A stretch of DNA of 64,000 bases from Piscinibacter sp047602365 (lineage in GTDB: Bacteria > Pseudomonadota > Gammaproteobacteria > Burkholderiales > Burkholderiaceae_C), in the NCBI GenBank assembly GCA_047602365.1, contig JASGHM010000001.1:744001-808000 (forward strand). The letters run 5' to 3'. The position numbers and the translations under genes are program-made. The first letter of the stretch is position 1. Each line of letters opens with the position of its first letter. The notes under the pieces were generated by a model. That model saw only the letters and a list, made by a program, of their open reading frames with translations. It was not told where the DNA came from and made no database searches. Below, piece by piece: positions 8,651 to 16,887 of the stretch.

Positions 8651-9142
8651 TCAGGCGGCGCCGAGGATGGGCGTGCCGCGCTCCTCCTGCGCGACCCGCT
8701 TGATGTAGCTCTGGAACTGGGCGTCCTCGCCGCGCAGCAGCAGCGGCAGGGCGTTGTAGAAGTCGTCGCGGCGGCACCACTCGCGCATGTAGTCGTCCCA
8801 GGAGTTCCAGCGCCGCTGCTCGGTGGGCGACATGTCTTCCTTGTAGGCGACCAGGTGGGCCCGCTCGAACAGCGAGATCAGCATGTCGAAGATCACCAGC
8901 ATGCGCTCGTTCTGCTCGGGCGTCGGGTTGGCCAGCGCGCTGTTGGTGCGCAGCTGCAGGTCGGCGTTGGCCAGCACGATCTCGAGGAAGTGGTTGTAGG
9001 CGTCGGACAGGTGCTGGTAGGCCTCTTCCTCCTCGTTCTCGCGCTCCTTGCGCTGCTCGGCGAGGAACACCCACACCGCGAACGGCAGCGCCACCACGGT
9101 GACCACGTAGCTGGCGAGTTCGAAGCCGTCCTTCCAGTCCAC
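8651..9142 (-). CDS. Conserved hypothetical protein with one N-terminal membrane helix
   Basis: A 163-residue protein starting at GTG 9142. Residues 9-27 (LASYVVTVVALPFAVWVFL) form one membrane helix, followed by a very charged stretch (EQRKERENEEEE) and a mostly helical soluble tail rich in Trp, Tyr and Arg. I do not recognise a named family. It starts 10 bases after the aceK stop and is probably co-transcribed with it, but no function can be assigned. Confidence 0.7.
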   Translation of the reverse strand: MDWKDGFELASYVVTVVALPFAVWVFLAEQRKERENEEEEAYQHLSDAYNHFLEIVLANADLQLRTNSALANPTPEQNERMLVIFDMLISLFERAHLVAYKEDMSPTEQRRWNSWDDYMREWCRRDDFYNALPLLLRGEDAQFQSYIKRVAQEERGTPILGAA

Positions 9143-9152
9143 GAAGACGCCC

Positions 9153-10937
9153 TCACATGCCGGCTTCGGCGGCTTCGGCGGCGCTCTGCCGGTGGCGGCG
9201 GAAGCGCTTGTCCTGCTCGTACGGGAACACGTCGTGCACGTGGCCGGCGCGGATGCGCTCCTTGTGCCCCTGCCAGAAGCCCACGTCGAGCAGGTCGGCG
9301 TGGTGCTTCAGGAACACGTCGCGCACCTGCGCGTTGCCGAGCAGGAAGGGGCCGAAGGTCTCGGGGAAGACGTCGCGCGCTCCGACGTGGTACCAGACCT
9401 CGCCGGACATCTCCTCCTCCTCGTTGCGCGGCTCGGGCACGCGGCGGAAGTTGCAGTCGGTCAGGTACTCGATCTCGTCGTAGTCGTAGAACACCACCTT
9501 GCCGTGGCGCGTGACGCCGAAGTTCTTCCACAGCATGTCGCCGGGGAAGATGTTGGCGCGCACCAGGTCCTTGATCGCGTTGCCGTACTCGATCACCGCG
9601 TGCTCCATCTGCCGCGCATTGGCTTCCTGCAGGTAGATGTTCAGCGGGATCATGCGCCGCTCGATGTAGAGGTGGCGGATCACCAGCGTGTCGCCGTCCT
9701 CCTCGATCAGGCTCTCGCAGAAGTGCTTCAGCTCGGCGATCAGTTCCTCCTCGAAGCGCGCGCGCGGGAAGGCGACGTTGCTGTACTCCAGCGTGTCGGC
9801 CATGCGGCCGACGCGGTCGTGCGTCTTCACCAGCAGGTACTTGCTCTGGATCAGCTCGCGCGAGGTCTCCTTGGGCGCCGGGTAGAAGTCCTTGATGACC
9901 TTGAAGACGTACGGGTAGCTCGGCAGGTCGAACACCAGCATCACCATGCCCTTGATGCCGGGGGCGATGCGGAAGCGGTCGCTGCTGTGGCGCAGGTGGT
10001 AGAGGAAGTCGCGGTAGAAGATGTTCTTGCCCTGCTTCTGCAGGCCGATCGCGTTGTACAGCTCGCTCTTGGGCTTGCGCGGCATCATCGAGCGCAGGAA
10101 CTGCACGCAGGCCGACGGCACCTCCATGTCGACCATGAAGTAGGCGCGCGCGAAGCTGAACAGGATCAGCAGGTCGTCCTCGCCGAACAGCGCCGCGTCG
10201 ATCGCCAGCTGGCCGCGCGCGGTGTGCAGGATCGGCAGCGCGAACGGCATCTCGTTGAAGCCGTTGATGATCTTGCCGACCGCGTAGGCGCCCTTGTTGC
10301 GATAGAAGAGGGACGACAGCACCTGCAGCTGGAAGTTCGCGCGCATGCGGAACTCGCCCAGGCGCGACAGCACGGCGGCAAGCACGTGGTCGACGTCGCG
10401 ACCCAGGTCCTCGAACTCGCGCTCGAGCTGGAAGTTGTCGATCACCCGCAGCAGCGTGTCGCGCAGCGTCTCCTTGGTCGGGTAGTAGGCGCGGTAGGTC
10501 GGCAGCGAGGCCGGTTCGTCGTTCTCGATGTACTCGGTGCTGACCGCCGGCCGCACGAAGATGAAGTCGTTGTTGAAGTAGCTGCGGTGCAGGATCTTCG
10601 TCGTCACCGAGTTGAAGAAGGTCTCGGCCAGCTCGGGCTGGTGGTGGTTGGTCAGCAGGCCGATGTAGTGCAGCTTGACCTGCTGCCAGACGTCCATCGG
10701 CAGGCTGCCGGCCTGGAACTCGGTCTGCAGCCGCTCGGCCGCCTCTTCCACCCGCTTGTCGTAGAACTCGATGCGCTCGCGCTGGGCGCGCTGCTGGCCA
10801 TGCCAGTCGGCCTGCTCGAAGCGCCGCTTGGCCGCCGCGCTGGTCTCGCGGAATAGCCGGTAGTGGCGGTTGAAGCCCTCCAGCAGCGCCTGGGCGATGT
10901 CGAATCCGCGCGAATCGGTCAGGCGGGTGGGGAACAT
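9153..10937 (-). CDS. aceK: Isocitrate dehydrogenase kinase/phosphatase AceK
   Basis: A 594-residue bifunctional enzyme that phosphorylates and dephosphorylates isocitrate dehydrogenase, diverting carbon between the TCA cycle and the glyoxylate bypass. Recognisable blocks include RPAVSTEYIENDEP, GIKGMVMLVFDLPSYPYVFK, the kinase loop LRHLYIERRMIPLNIYLQ-like segment and the DYDEIEYLTDCNFR motif. The length matches the family. The ATG at 10937 begins MFPTRLTDSRGFDIAQ. Isocitrate lyase and malate synthase are not in the window; the gene instead sits between carbonic anhydrase/liuA and the thiolase genes, matching the need for the glyoxylate shunt when leucine or fatty acids supply acetyl-CoA. Confidence 0.96.
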   Translation of the reverse strand: MFPTRLTDSRGFDIAQALLEGFNRHYRLFRETSAAAKRRFEQADWHGQQRAQRERIEFYDKRVEEAAERLQTEFQAGSLPMDVWQQVKLHYIGLLTNHHQPELAETFFNSVTTKILHRSYFNNDFIFVRPAVSTEYIENDEPASLPTYRAYYPTKETLRDTLLRVIDNFQLEREFEDLGRDVDHVLAAVLSRLGEFRMRANFQLQVLSSLFYRNKGAYAVGKIINGFNEMPFALPILHTARGQLAIDAALFGEDDLLILFSFARAYFMVDMEVPSACVQFLRSMMPRKPKSELYNAIGLQKQGKNIFYRDFLYHLRHSSDRFRIAPGIKGMVMLVFDLPSYPYVFKVIKDFYPAPKETSRELIQSKYLLVKTHDRVGRMADTLEYSNVAFPRARFEEELIAELKHFCESLIEEDGDTLVIRHLYIERRMIPLNIYLQEANARQMEHAVIEYGNAIKDLVRANIFPGDMLWKNFGVTRHGKVVFYDYDEIEYLTDCNFRRVPEPRNEEEEMSGEVWYHVGARDVFPETFGPFLLGNAQVRDVFLKHHADLLDVGFWQGHKERIRAGHVHDVFPYEQDKRFRRHRQSAAEAAEAGM

Positions 10938-10951
10938 CGGCTGCGTGTCGC

Positions 10952-11635
10952 TCAGGGCTTGCCGTTCTTGCGGATCGCGTCGTAGCGCGTCTTGATCGCG
11001 CCCAGCGCGAGGCCGTAGGCGGCCGCCACGTCGGCGGGACTCGAGACCGTCATCTTCAGGTCGTCGATCAGGCCGTTGTGCAACCCGTAGACCCAGCCGT
11101 GCACCACCACCGACTGGCCGCGCGCCCAGGCGTCCTGCATCACCGTCGTCTCGCAGACGTTGAGCGACTGCTCCAGCACGTTCAGTTCGCACAACGCCTT
11201 GTGCGCCAATGCCTCGTCGGCGATGCCGTCCAGCCAGGTGCGGTGCTTCTGGCGCACGTCCTGCACATGGCGGATCCAGTTGTCGGCCAGGCCGACGCGC
11301 TGGTTGCGCAGCGCGGCCAGCACGCCGCCGCAGCCGTAGTGGCCGACCACCATGATGTGCTGCACCTTCAGCATGTCGATGGCGAACTGGATCACCGACA
11401 GCGCGTTGAGGTCGGAATGCACCACCACGTTGGCGACGTTGCGGTGCACGAACACGTCGCCCGGCAGCAGGCCGAGGATCTCGTTGGCCGGCACGCGACT
11501 GTCGGCGCAGCCTATCCACAGGTACTGCGGCGCCTGCTGGGCGAGCAGCTTGGTGAAGAAGCCGGGCGTGCGGCGCTCGGTTTCGGCCGCCCAGCGGCGG
11601 TTGCTCTCGAAGAGTTCGTCGAGGTGTGTGCTCAT
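10952..11635 (-). CDS. can: Beta-class carbonic anhydrase
   Basis: A 227-residue zinc enzyme interconverting CO2 and bicarbonate. Zinc ligands are Cys43 (with Asp45 and Arg47 in CADSR), His99 and Cys102 (HYGCGG). The length fits the E. coli Can type. It lies 14 bases upstream of aceK and 26 bases downstream of liuA in the same orientation. Methylcrotonyl-CoA carboxylase consumes bicarbonate, so placement next to leucine-degradation genes is functionally sensible, though this link is inference. Confidence 0.95.
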   Translation of the reverse strand: MSTHLDELFESNRRWAAETERRTPGFFTKLLAQQAPQYLWIGCADSRVPANEILGLLPGDVFVHRNVANVVVHSDLNALSVIQFAIDMLKVQHIMVVGHYGCGGVLAALRNQRVGLADNWIRHVQDVRQKHRTWLDGIADEALAHKALCELNVLEQSLNVCETTVMQDAWARGQSVVVHGWVYGLHNGLIDDLKMTVSSPADVAAAYGLALGAIKTRYDAIRKNGKP

Positions 11636-11661
11636 GACGGCAGTTTACGCAGCCGGCCGGT

Positions 11662-12840
11662 TCACATCGTCTCGGCGAACAATTCCCGGCCGATCAGCAT
11701 GCGGCGGATCTCGCTGGTGCCAGCGCCGATCTCGTACAGCTTGGCGTCGCGCCACAGGCGGCCGAGCGGGTACTCGTTGATGTAGCCGTTGCCACCGTAG
11801 ATCTGGATGCCCTCGCCGGCCATCCAGGTGGCCTTCTCGGCGCACCACAGGATCACGCTCGCGCAGTCCTTGCGCACCTGGCGCACATGTTCCGTGCCCA
11901 GCATGTCGAGGTTCTTGCCGATCGTGTAGCAGAAGGCCCGCGCCGCCTGCAGCACGGTGTACATGTCGGCGACCTTGCCCTGGATCAGCTGGAACTCGCC
12001 GATGCTCTGGCCGAACTGCTTGCGGTCGTGGATGTAGGGCACGACGTTGTCCATCACCGCCTGCATCAGCCCGATCGGCCCGGCGGCGAGCACCGCACGT
12101 TCGTAGTCGAGGCCGGACATCAGCACCTTGGCGCCGCCGTTGAGCGAGCCCAGCACGTTCTGCGCGGGCACCTCGACGTCCTTGAACACCATCTCGCCGG
12201 TGTGGCTGCCGCGCATGCCCAGCTTGTCGAGCTTCTGCGCGGTGCTGAAGCCCTTCATGCCCTTCTCGACGATGAAGGCAGTGACACCGCGCGCGCCCAG
12301 CTCAGGTTCGGTCTTCGCGTAGACCACCATGGTGTCGGCATCGGGGCCGTTGGTGATCCACATCTTGGTGCCGTTGAGCAGGTAGACGCCGCCCTTCTCG
12401 ACCGCCTTCAGCTTCATCGAGATGACGTCGGAGCCGGCGCCCGGCTCGCTCATCGCCAGTGCGCCGACATGCTCGCCGCTGATCAGCTTGGGCAGGTACT
12501 TCTTCTTCTGCGCCTCGCTGCCGTTGCGCTTGATCTGGTTGACGCACAGGTTGCTGTGCGCGCCGTAGCTGAGGCCGACCGAGGCGCTGGCGCGGCTGAT
12601 CTCCTCCATCGCGATCATGTGCGCGAGGTAACCCATGTTGGCGCCGCCGTACTCCTCCGGCACGGTGATGCCGAGCACGCCGAGCTCGCCCATCTTGCGC
12701 CACAGGTCCATCGGGAACTGGTCGGTGCGGTCGATCTCGGCGGCGCGCGGTGCGATCTCGGCCTCGGCGAAGCTGCGCACCGCGTCGCGCAGCGCGTCGA
12801 TGTCCTCGCCGAGATGGAAGTTGAGTCCGGGCAGGTTCAT
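11662..12840 (-). CDS. liuA: Isovaleryl-CoA dehydrogenase
   Basis: A 392-residue FAD enzyme oxidising isovaleryl-CoA to 3-methylcrotonyl-CoA, the committed step of leucine degradation. The acyl-CoA dehydrogenase signatures ALAMSEPGAGSDVISMKL and YGGNGYINEYPLGRLWRD are present. The isovaleryl type is indicated by the catalytic Glu in GLDYERAVLAAG (around residue 250). The usual C-terminal Glu is replaced: the sequence reads LYEIGAGTSEIRR, with Gly-Ala at the medium-chain position. It follows the PaaI-type thioesterase gene by 13 bases and is probably transcribed with it from the LiuR-controlled promoter near 13350. Confidence 0.96.
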   Translation of the reverse strand: MNLPGLNFHLGEDIDALRDAVRSFAEAEIAPRAAEIDRTDQFPMDLWRKMGELGVLGITVPEEYGGANMGYLAHMIAMEEISRASASVGLSYGAHSNLCVNQIKRNGSEAQKKKYLPKLISGEHVGALAMSEPGAGSDVISMKLKAVEKGGVYLLNGTKMWITNGPDADTMVVYAKTEPELGARGVTAFIVEKGMKGFSTAQKLDKLGMRGSHTGEMVFKDVEVPAQNVLGSLNGGAKVLMSGLDYERAVLAAGPIGLMQAVMDNVVPYIHDRKQFGQSIGEFQLIQGKVADMYTVLQAARAFCYTIGKNLDMLGTEHVRQVRKDCASVILWCAEKATWMAGEGIQIYGGNGYINEYPLGRLWRDAKLYEIGAGTSEIRRMLIGRELFAETM

Positions 12841-12853
12841 GGTCCTTGTCTCC

Positions 12854-13306
12854 TCAGTGTTTCAGCGCCTCGCGGCCGCGCACCGTCATCACCGTGGCGG
12901 TCATGGTCGCGATCAGTTTCTGGTTCGATCCGTCTTCGTCGTGCTGCGTGGCGCGGCCATCGACCACGCTGATCGTGCGTCCGGGCTTGATGACCAGGCC
13001 CTCGAAGCGGAAGCGCGGCCCGCGCGCGGGGGCGATCAGGTTGATCTTGAACTCGATGGTGAGCACCGCGGCATCGTCGGGCATCAGTGAAAACGCCGCG
13101 TAGCCGCAGGCCGAATCGAGCGCGCACGAGACCATGCCCGCGTGGAGAAAGCCGTGCTGCTGGGTCAGCGTGTCCTTGTGCGCCATCGCCAGCACCACGC
13201 GGCCGGGCTCGACGGACTCCAGCGTCGCCCCGAGCGTGGCCATCGCCGCCTGGCGGGCGAAGGAGTCGCGGGTGCGCTGGGCGTAGGCATCGTCGTGCGG
13301 CTTCAT
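12854..13306 (-). CDS. PaaI-family hotdog-fold thioesterase
   Basis: A 150-residue hotdog thioesterase that hydrolyses acyl- or aryl-CoA. The motif QHGFLHAGMVSCALDSACGYAA (residues 49-70) contains the HGG-like loop and catalytic acidic residue of the PaaI family. It is the first gene downstream of the operator at 13331-13352, so it should be LiuR-controlled together with liuA. A plausible role is releasing CoA from stalled intermediates of branched-chain acyl degradation; the true substrate is unknown. Confidence 0.88.
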   Translation of the reverse strand: MKPHDDAYAQRTRDSFARQAAMATLGATLESVEPGRVVLAMAHKDTLTQQHGFLHAGMVSCALDSACGYAAFSLMPDDAAVLTIEFKINLIAPARGPRFRFEGLVIKPGRTISVVDGRATQHDEDGSNQKLIATMTATVMTVRGREALKH

Positions 13307-13330
13307 CGCAGGCTCCAGGGTGGCGCGTAG

Positions 13331-13352
13331 TTGACGTTTACGTAAACGTTAA
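13331..13352 (-). promoter_or_regulatory. LiuR-type operator upstream of the thioesterase-liuA unit
   Basis: A 22-bp near-palindrome differing from the liuB site by one base: half-site TTGACGTTTAC, mirror half ending ...ACGTTAA. Reading toward the thioesterase gene, a -10-like TATGAT (13357-13352) abuts the operator, so binding would block the start site. The same 143-bp gap also holds a TACACT (13394-13399) and a GAGGAG ribosome-binding site (13437-13442) for the divergent permease gene. Confidence 0.8.
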
Positions 13353-13449
13353 TCATAGCGATTGTTCGCTCGCACGCTTTCGGTGCATCCCCCTACACTG
13401 CCGCCGCCGCCCACCGGCGGCGCACAACAACATGCTGAGGAGATCCCCC

Positions 13450-14730
13450 ATGAGCCTGTTCCCGCAATGGCGAGAAGTCGCCGCCACCCCCGGCGCCGTG
13501 GTCGCCCCCGACGAACGCCTGCCCTGGCCGCAGACCGCGGCGCTGGGCGTGCAGCACGTGATCGCGATGTTCGGCGCCACCGTGCTCGCGCCCATCCTGA
13601 TGGGCTTCGACCCCAACGTCGCCATCCTGATGAGCGGCATCGGCACGCTGATCTTCTTCGTGCTGGTCGGCGGCCGGGTGCCCAGCTACCTGGGCTCGAG
13701 CTTCGCGTTCATCGGCGTGGTCATCGCCGCCAGCGGCTACGCCGGCCCGGGCCCGAACGCCAACCTGGGCGTGGCGCTGGGCGGCATCATCGCCTGCGGC
13801 GCGCTGTACACGCTGATCGGCGCGCTGGTGATGGGCATCGGCACGAAGTGGATCGAGTCGCTGATGCCGCCGGTGGTCACCGGCGCGGTGGTCGCGGTGA
13901 TCGGCCTGAACCTGGCCGGCATCCCGGTCAAGAACATGGCGCCGACCGGCTTCGACGCCTGGATGCAGGCGGTGACCTTCGTCAGCGTCGGCCTGGTGGC
14001 GGTGTACACACGCGGCATGACGCAGCGCCTGCTGATCCTGGTCGGCCTGATCCTGGCCAGCGTCGTCTACGCCATCCTCACCAACGGCCTGGGCCTGGGC
14101 AAGCCGATCGACCTGTCCGGCGTCGCCAGCGCCGCCTGGTTCGGCGCGCCGAAGTTCGCCGCGCCGGTGTTCGACGGCAAGGCGATGCTGCTGATCGCAC
14201 CGGTGGCCATCATCCTCGTCGCCGAGAACCTCGGCCATATCAAGGCGGTCAGCGCGATGACCGGGCGCGACCTCGACCAGTACATGGGCCGTGCCTTCGT
14301 CGGCGACGGCGTCGCGACGATGGTCTCGGGCGCCTCCGGCGGCACCGGCGTCACCACCTATGCCGAGAACATCGGCGTGATGGCGGCCACCAAGATCTAC
14401 TCGACGGCGATGTTCGTCGTCGCCGCGCTGATCGCCATCCTGCTCGGCTTCAGCCCGAAGTTCGGCGCGCTGATCCAGGCGATTCCGCTGGCGGTGATGG
14501 GCGGCGTGTCGATCGTCGTGTTCGGCCTGATCGCGGTGGCCGGCGCGAAGATCTGGGTCGACAACAAGGTCGACTTCTCGGACAACACCAACCTGATCGT
14601 CGCCGCGGTGACGCTGGTGCTGGGCACCGGCGACTACACGCTGAAGTTCGGCGGCTTCGCGCTCGGCGGCATCGGCACCGCCACCTTCGGCGCCATCCTG
14701 CTGCACGCGCTGCTGCGCAAGCGCGCCTGA
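13450..14730 (+). CDS. NCS2-family uracil/xanthine permease
   Basis: A 426-residue proton-coupled nucleobase transporter of the UraA/PbuX family with 12-14 membrane segments. Family features visible are QHVIAMFGATVLAPILMGFDP near residues 37-57, the AENLGHIKAVSAMTGRDL block (around 257-275) that carries the substrate-binding Glu, and the VSGASGGTGVTTYAENIGVMA half-helix (around 295-315). The ATG at 13450 has GAGGAG 7 bases upstream. Uracil is the likeliest substrate; xanthine cannot be ruled out. The gene is convergent with liuR and shares a gap with the liuA-side LiuR operator, though that operator is oriented for the other gene. Confidence 0.93.
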   Translation: MSLFPQWREVAATPGAVVAPDERLPWPQTAALGVQHVIAMFGATVLAPILMGFDPNVAILMSGIGTLIFFVLVGGRVPSYLGSSFAFIGVVIAASGYAGPGPNANLGVALGGIIACGALYTLIGALVMGIGTKWIESLMPPVVTGAVVAVIGLNLAGIPVKNMAPTGFDAWMQAVTFVSVGLVAVYTRGMTQRLLILVGLILASVVYAILTNGLGLGKPIDLSGVASAAWFGAPKFAAPVFDGKAMLLIAPVAIILVAENLGHIKAVSAMTGRDLDQYMGRAFVGDGVATMVSGASGGTGVTTYAENIGVMAATKIYSTAMFVVAALIAILLGFSPKFGALIQAIPLAVMGGVSIVVFGLIAVAGAKIWVDNKVDFSDNTNLIVAAVTLVLGTGDYTLKFGGFALGGIGTATFGAILLHALLRKRA

Positions 14731-14736
14731 GCCGCC

Positions 14737-15159
14737 TCAGCGCCGGCGCTCGCCTTCGGCGAGCAGCCGGCGCGCTTCCTTCTCGTGGGCGCGCACCTCG
14801 TCGAGCGTGGCGTCGAGGTCGGCCATCTGCTGCTCGAGCTGGGCGCGGTGCGCCGCCAGCACGACCAGGAACTTCTTCAGCTGCGGCTGGGTGTCGCGCG
14901 GCGACTCGTACATGTCGACCAGTTCCTTCACCTCGGCCAGCGTCAGGCCGAGGCGCTTGCCGCGCAGCGTCAGCTTGAGCCGGGTGCGGTCGCGCGCGGT
15001 GTAGACACGGTTGCGGCCGCTGCGCTGCGGCGTGATCAGGCCGCAGTCCTCGTAGAAGCGGATCGCGCGGGTGGTCAGGTCGAACTCGCGCGCCAGCTCG
15101 CCGATGGTGTAGGTCGGGTTCGGGCTGGGCGACGCTTGGGCGACAGCGGCTACAGGCAT
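14737..15159 (-). CDS. liuR: MerR-family regulator LiuR of branched-chain/leucine degradation
   Basis: A 140-residue MerR regulator. YTIGELAREFDLTTRAIRFY (residues 17-36) is the winged helix-turn-helix, followed by ECGLITPQRSGRNRVYT-like wing sequence, then LKLTLRGKRLGLTLAEVKELVDMY and a coiled-coil dimerisation helix (residues 90-125). No Cys-rich metal site is seen, as expected for an acyl-CoA-responsive MerR. Assignment to LiuR rests on family resemblance, proximity to liuA/liuB and matching palindromes. Its promoter abuts the operator at 15180-15195, so autoregulation is likely. Confidence 0.87.
   Translation of the reverse strand: MPVAAVAQASPSPNPTYTIGELAREFDLTTRAIRFYEDCGLITPQRSGRNRVYTARDRTRLKLTLRGKRLGLTLAEVKELVDMYESPRDTQPQLKKFLVVLAAHRAQLEQQMADLDATLDEVRAHEKEARRLLAEGERRR
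14741..14772. terminator. Strong hairpin at the convergent permease/liuR gene ends
   Basis: CGCCGGC + GCTCGCC, loop TTC, GGCGAGC + (A bulge) + GCCGGCG: a 14-bp stem with one bulged base. It starts 10 bases after the permease stop and overlaps the last codons of liuR. There is no U-tract, so it may act as a bidirectional or factor-assisted terminator. Confidence 0.5.
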
Positions 15160-15179
15160 GGCGACTTACACTGGCTCGA

Positions 15180-15195
15180 TTGACGTTTACGTCAA
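15180..15195. promoter_or_regulatory. Short-form LiuR-type operator in the liuR/MBL-hydrolase divergent promoter
   Basis: TTGACG-TTTA-CGTCAA, a 16-bp version of the palindromes at 824 and 13331. It is flanked by a TACACT -10-like hexamer on each strand: 15167-15172 reading right and 15200-15195 reading left. One site can therefore occlude both promoters, predicting autorepression of liuR and repression of the hydrolase. Confidence 0.78.
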
Positions 15196-15213
15196 GTGTA
15201 GCGAAGCCAGCCC

Positions 15214-16272
15214 ATGAACCGCGACGAATCCCAGCTCCACTACCCCTTCGACGACACCCTGCCGGCCACCGGCACGACGCTGGAAGTCGCGCCCGGCGTG
15301 CGCTGGCTGCGCATGCCGCTGCCGTTCGCGCTCGACCACATCAACCTGTGGCTGCTGCGCGACCGCGACGAGGCCGGCCGCGACGGCTGGGCGATCGTCG
15401 ACTGCGGCATCGCCAGCGACACCACCCGCGCCGCCTGGGAGCAGGTGTTCGCCAACGAGCTGCAGGGCCTGCCGGTGCTGCGCGTGATCGTCACCCACAT
15501 GCACCCCGACCACATCGGCCTGGCGCATTGGCTGACCGAACGTTTCGGCGTGCGGCTGTGGATCAGCGCCACCGACTACAACGTCGCGCGGCTGTCCAGC
15601 CAGTCGACCACCGGCTTCGGCGGCGATGCGGCGGCGGCCTTCATGGCCAGCCACGGCCTCGCCGACCCCGACGCGGTCGAGAAGGTGCGCAAGCGCAGCA
15701 ACTACTACGCGAGCATGGTGCCGCAGGTGCCACCGCGCTTTCGCCGGCTGATGGACGGTGCGCTGCTGCCCATCGGCGAGCACGACTGGAGCTGCCACGC
15801 CGGCTACGGCCATGCGCCGGAGCACATCTCGCTGCACAGCCGCGCGCTGCGGGTCCTGATCAGCGGCGACATGGTGCTGCCGCGCATCTCGACCAACGTC
15901 AGCGTGATCGACCTCGAACCCGAAGCCGACCCGCTGCCGCTGTACCTGGCCTCGCTCGAGCGCATGCGTGCGCTGCCGGCCGACACGCTGGTGCTGCCCT
16001 CGCACGGCAAGCCGTTCCGTGGCCTGCATGCGCGCATCAACCAGCTGGTGGCGCACCACGAGGAACGGTTCGCCGACCTGCGCGCGGCCTGCGCTCGCGA
16101 GCCGCAGACCGCGGCCAGCCTGCTGCCGGTGCTGTTCCGCCGGCCGCTGGACCTGCACCAGACCACCTTCGCGATGGGCGAGTCGATCGCCCACCTGCAT
16201 GCGCTGTGGCAGCGCGGCGAACTGCGCCGCGAGCTGGGCGCGGACGGCGTCTACCGCTTCTCGCCGGCCTGA
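15214..16272 (+). CDS. MBL-fold metallohydrolase (predicted LiuR regulon member)
   Basis: A 352-residue metallo-beta-lactamase-fold hydrolase. The metal motif THMHPDHIG gives His95, His97, Asp99 and His100; further ligands are probably His in SCHAGYGHAPEH (near 195), Asp in LISGDMVLP (near 215) and His in LPSHGKPF (near 265). A C-terminal helical extension (ESIAHLHALWQRGELRREL) is present. Related proteins are broad glyoxalase-II-like thioester hydrolases. Divergent transcription from liuR across a shared operator suggests hydrolysis of an acyl-CoA or thioester linked to leucine breakdown; the substrate is unknown. Confidence 0.9.
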   Translation: MNRDESQLHYPFDDTLPATGTTLEVAPGVRWLRMPLPFALDHINLWLLRDRDEAGRDGWAIVDCGIASDTTRAAWEQVFANELQGLPVLRVIVTHMHPDHIGLAHWLTERFGVRLWISATDYNVARLSSQSTTGFGGDAAAAFMASHGLADPDAVEKVRKRSNYYASMVPQVPPRFRRLMDGALLPIGEHDWSCHAGYGHAPEHISLHSRALRVLISGDMVLPRISTNVSVIDLEPEADPLPLYLASLERMRALPADTLVLPSHGKPFRGLHARINQLVAHHEERFADLRAACAREPQTAASLLPVLFRRPLDLHQTTFAMGESIAHLHALWQRGELRRELGADGVYRFSPA

Positions 16273-16276
16273 GCCG

Positions 16277-16825
16277 TCAAAGCATCCAGGCGACGGCGAA
16301 CACGCCGATCATCAGGAACACCAGCACCACCTTCACGACCGTGCCGAGCAGCTGGCCGATCCAGGTGGCGACGCCGACGCGCGCCGCCTGGCGCCCGGCC
16401 AGCGCGTGATCGGCCGGGCTCGCGAAGCCGCCGTGGCGGCGCTGCTGGTGCCAGTACTCGCCGGCCGCCGCACCGAGCAGCGGCATGAACAGCAGGCCCA
16501 CCAAGCCGGTGAAGATGCCCAGCACGGTGCCGATCGCCGCGCCGGCCACCGCCGCCGGGCTGGCGCCGGCCTTCTTCGCACCGAGCAGCGCGGCGACGTA
16601 GTCGGTCGCCCAGGCGAGCACGGCCAGCGCGGCGATGAAGCCGACCGTCCAGCCCGACACCTTGGCGAACCCATCGATCCAGGCGCCAAGCGCCGCGCCG
16701 GCGAGCACCAGGATCGCACCCGGCAGCACCGGCAGGATCGCGCCGGCCACGCCCACCGCCATCAGCGACAGCGAGAGCAGCCACCACCAGGGGCTGGCCG
16801 CGGCCAGCGTCAGCGATTCGGTCAT
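16277..16825 (-). CDS. DUF456 family membrane protein
   Basis: A 182-residue integral membrane protein with about five helices, Gly/Ala-rich. The conserved AGAILPVLPGAILVLAGAALGAW near residues 27-50 and the GAAIGTVLGIFTGLVGLLFMPLLGAAAGEY glycine-zipper-like segment (around 92-121) are typical of DUF456. The ATG at 16825 is chosen because it precedes the first hydrophobic helix directly. Function of the family is unknown. It converges on the MBL hydrolase gene with only 4 bases between stops. Confidence 0.85.
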   Translation of the reverse strand: MTESLTLAAASPWWWLLSLSLMAVGVAGAILPVLPGAILVLAGAALGAWIDGFAKVSGWTVGFIAALAVLAWATDYVAALLGAKKAGASPAAVAGAAIGTVLGIFTGLVGLLFMPLLGAAAGEYWHQQRRHGGFASPADHALAGRQAARVGVATWIGQLLGTVVKVVLVFLMIGVFAVAWML

Positions 16826-16887
16826 CGTGAAGCCTCCTGCGGCGCTTGCCTGCCCGCAACCCGCAGATGGCGGCAGCCCGCCGCGAA

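Noticed and set aside
13331..13352. LiuR control of the NCS2 permease gene from the same operator
   Set aside because: The adjoining -10-like hexamer faces the thioesterase gene; the permease has its own TACACT and ribosome-binding site farther right, so dual control is not supported.
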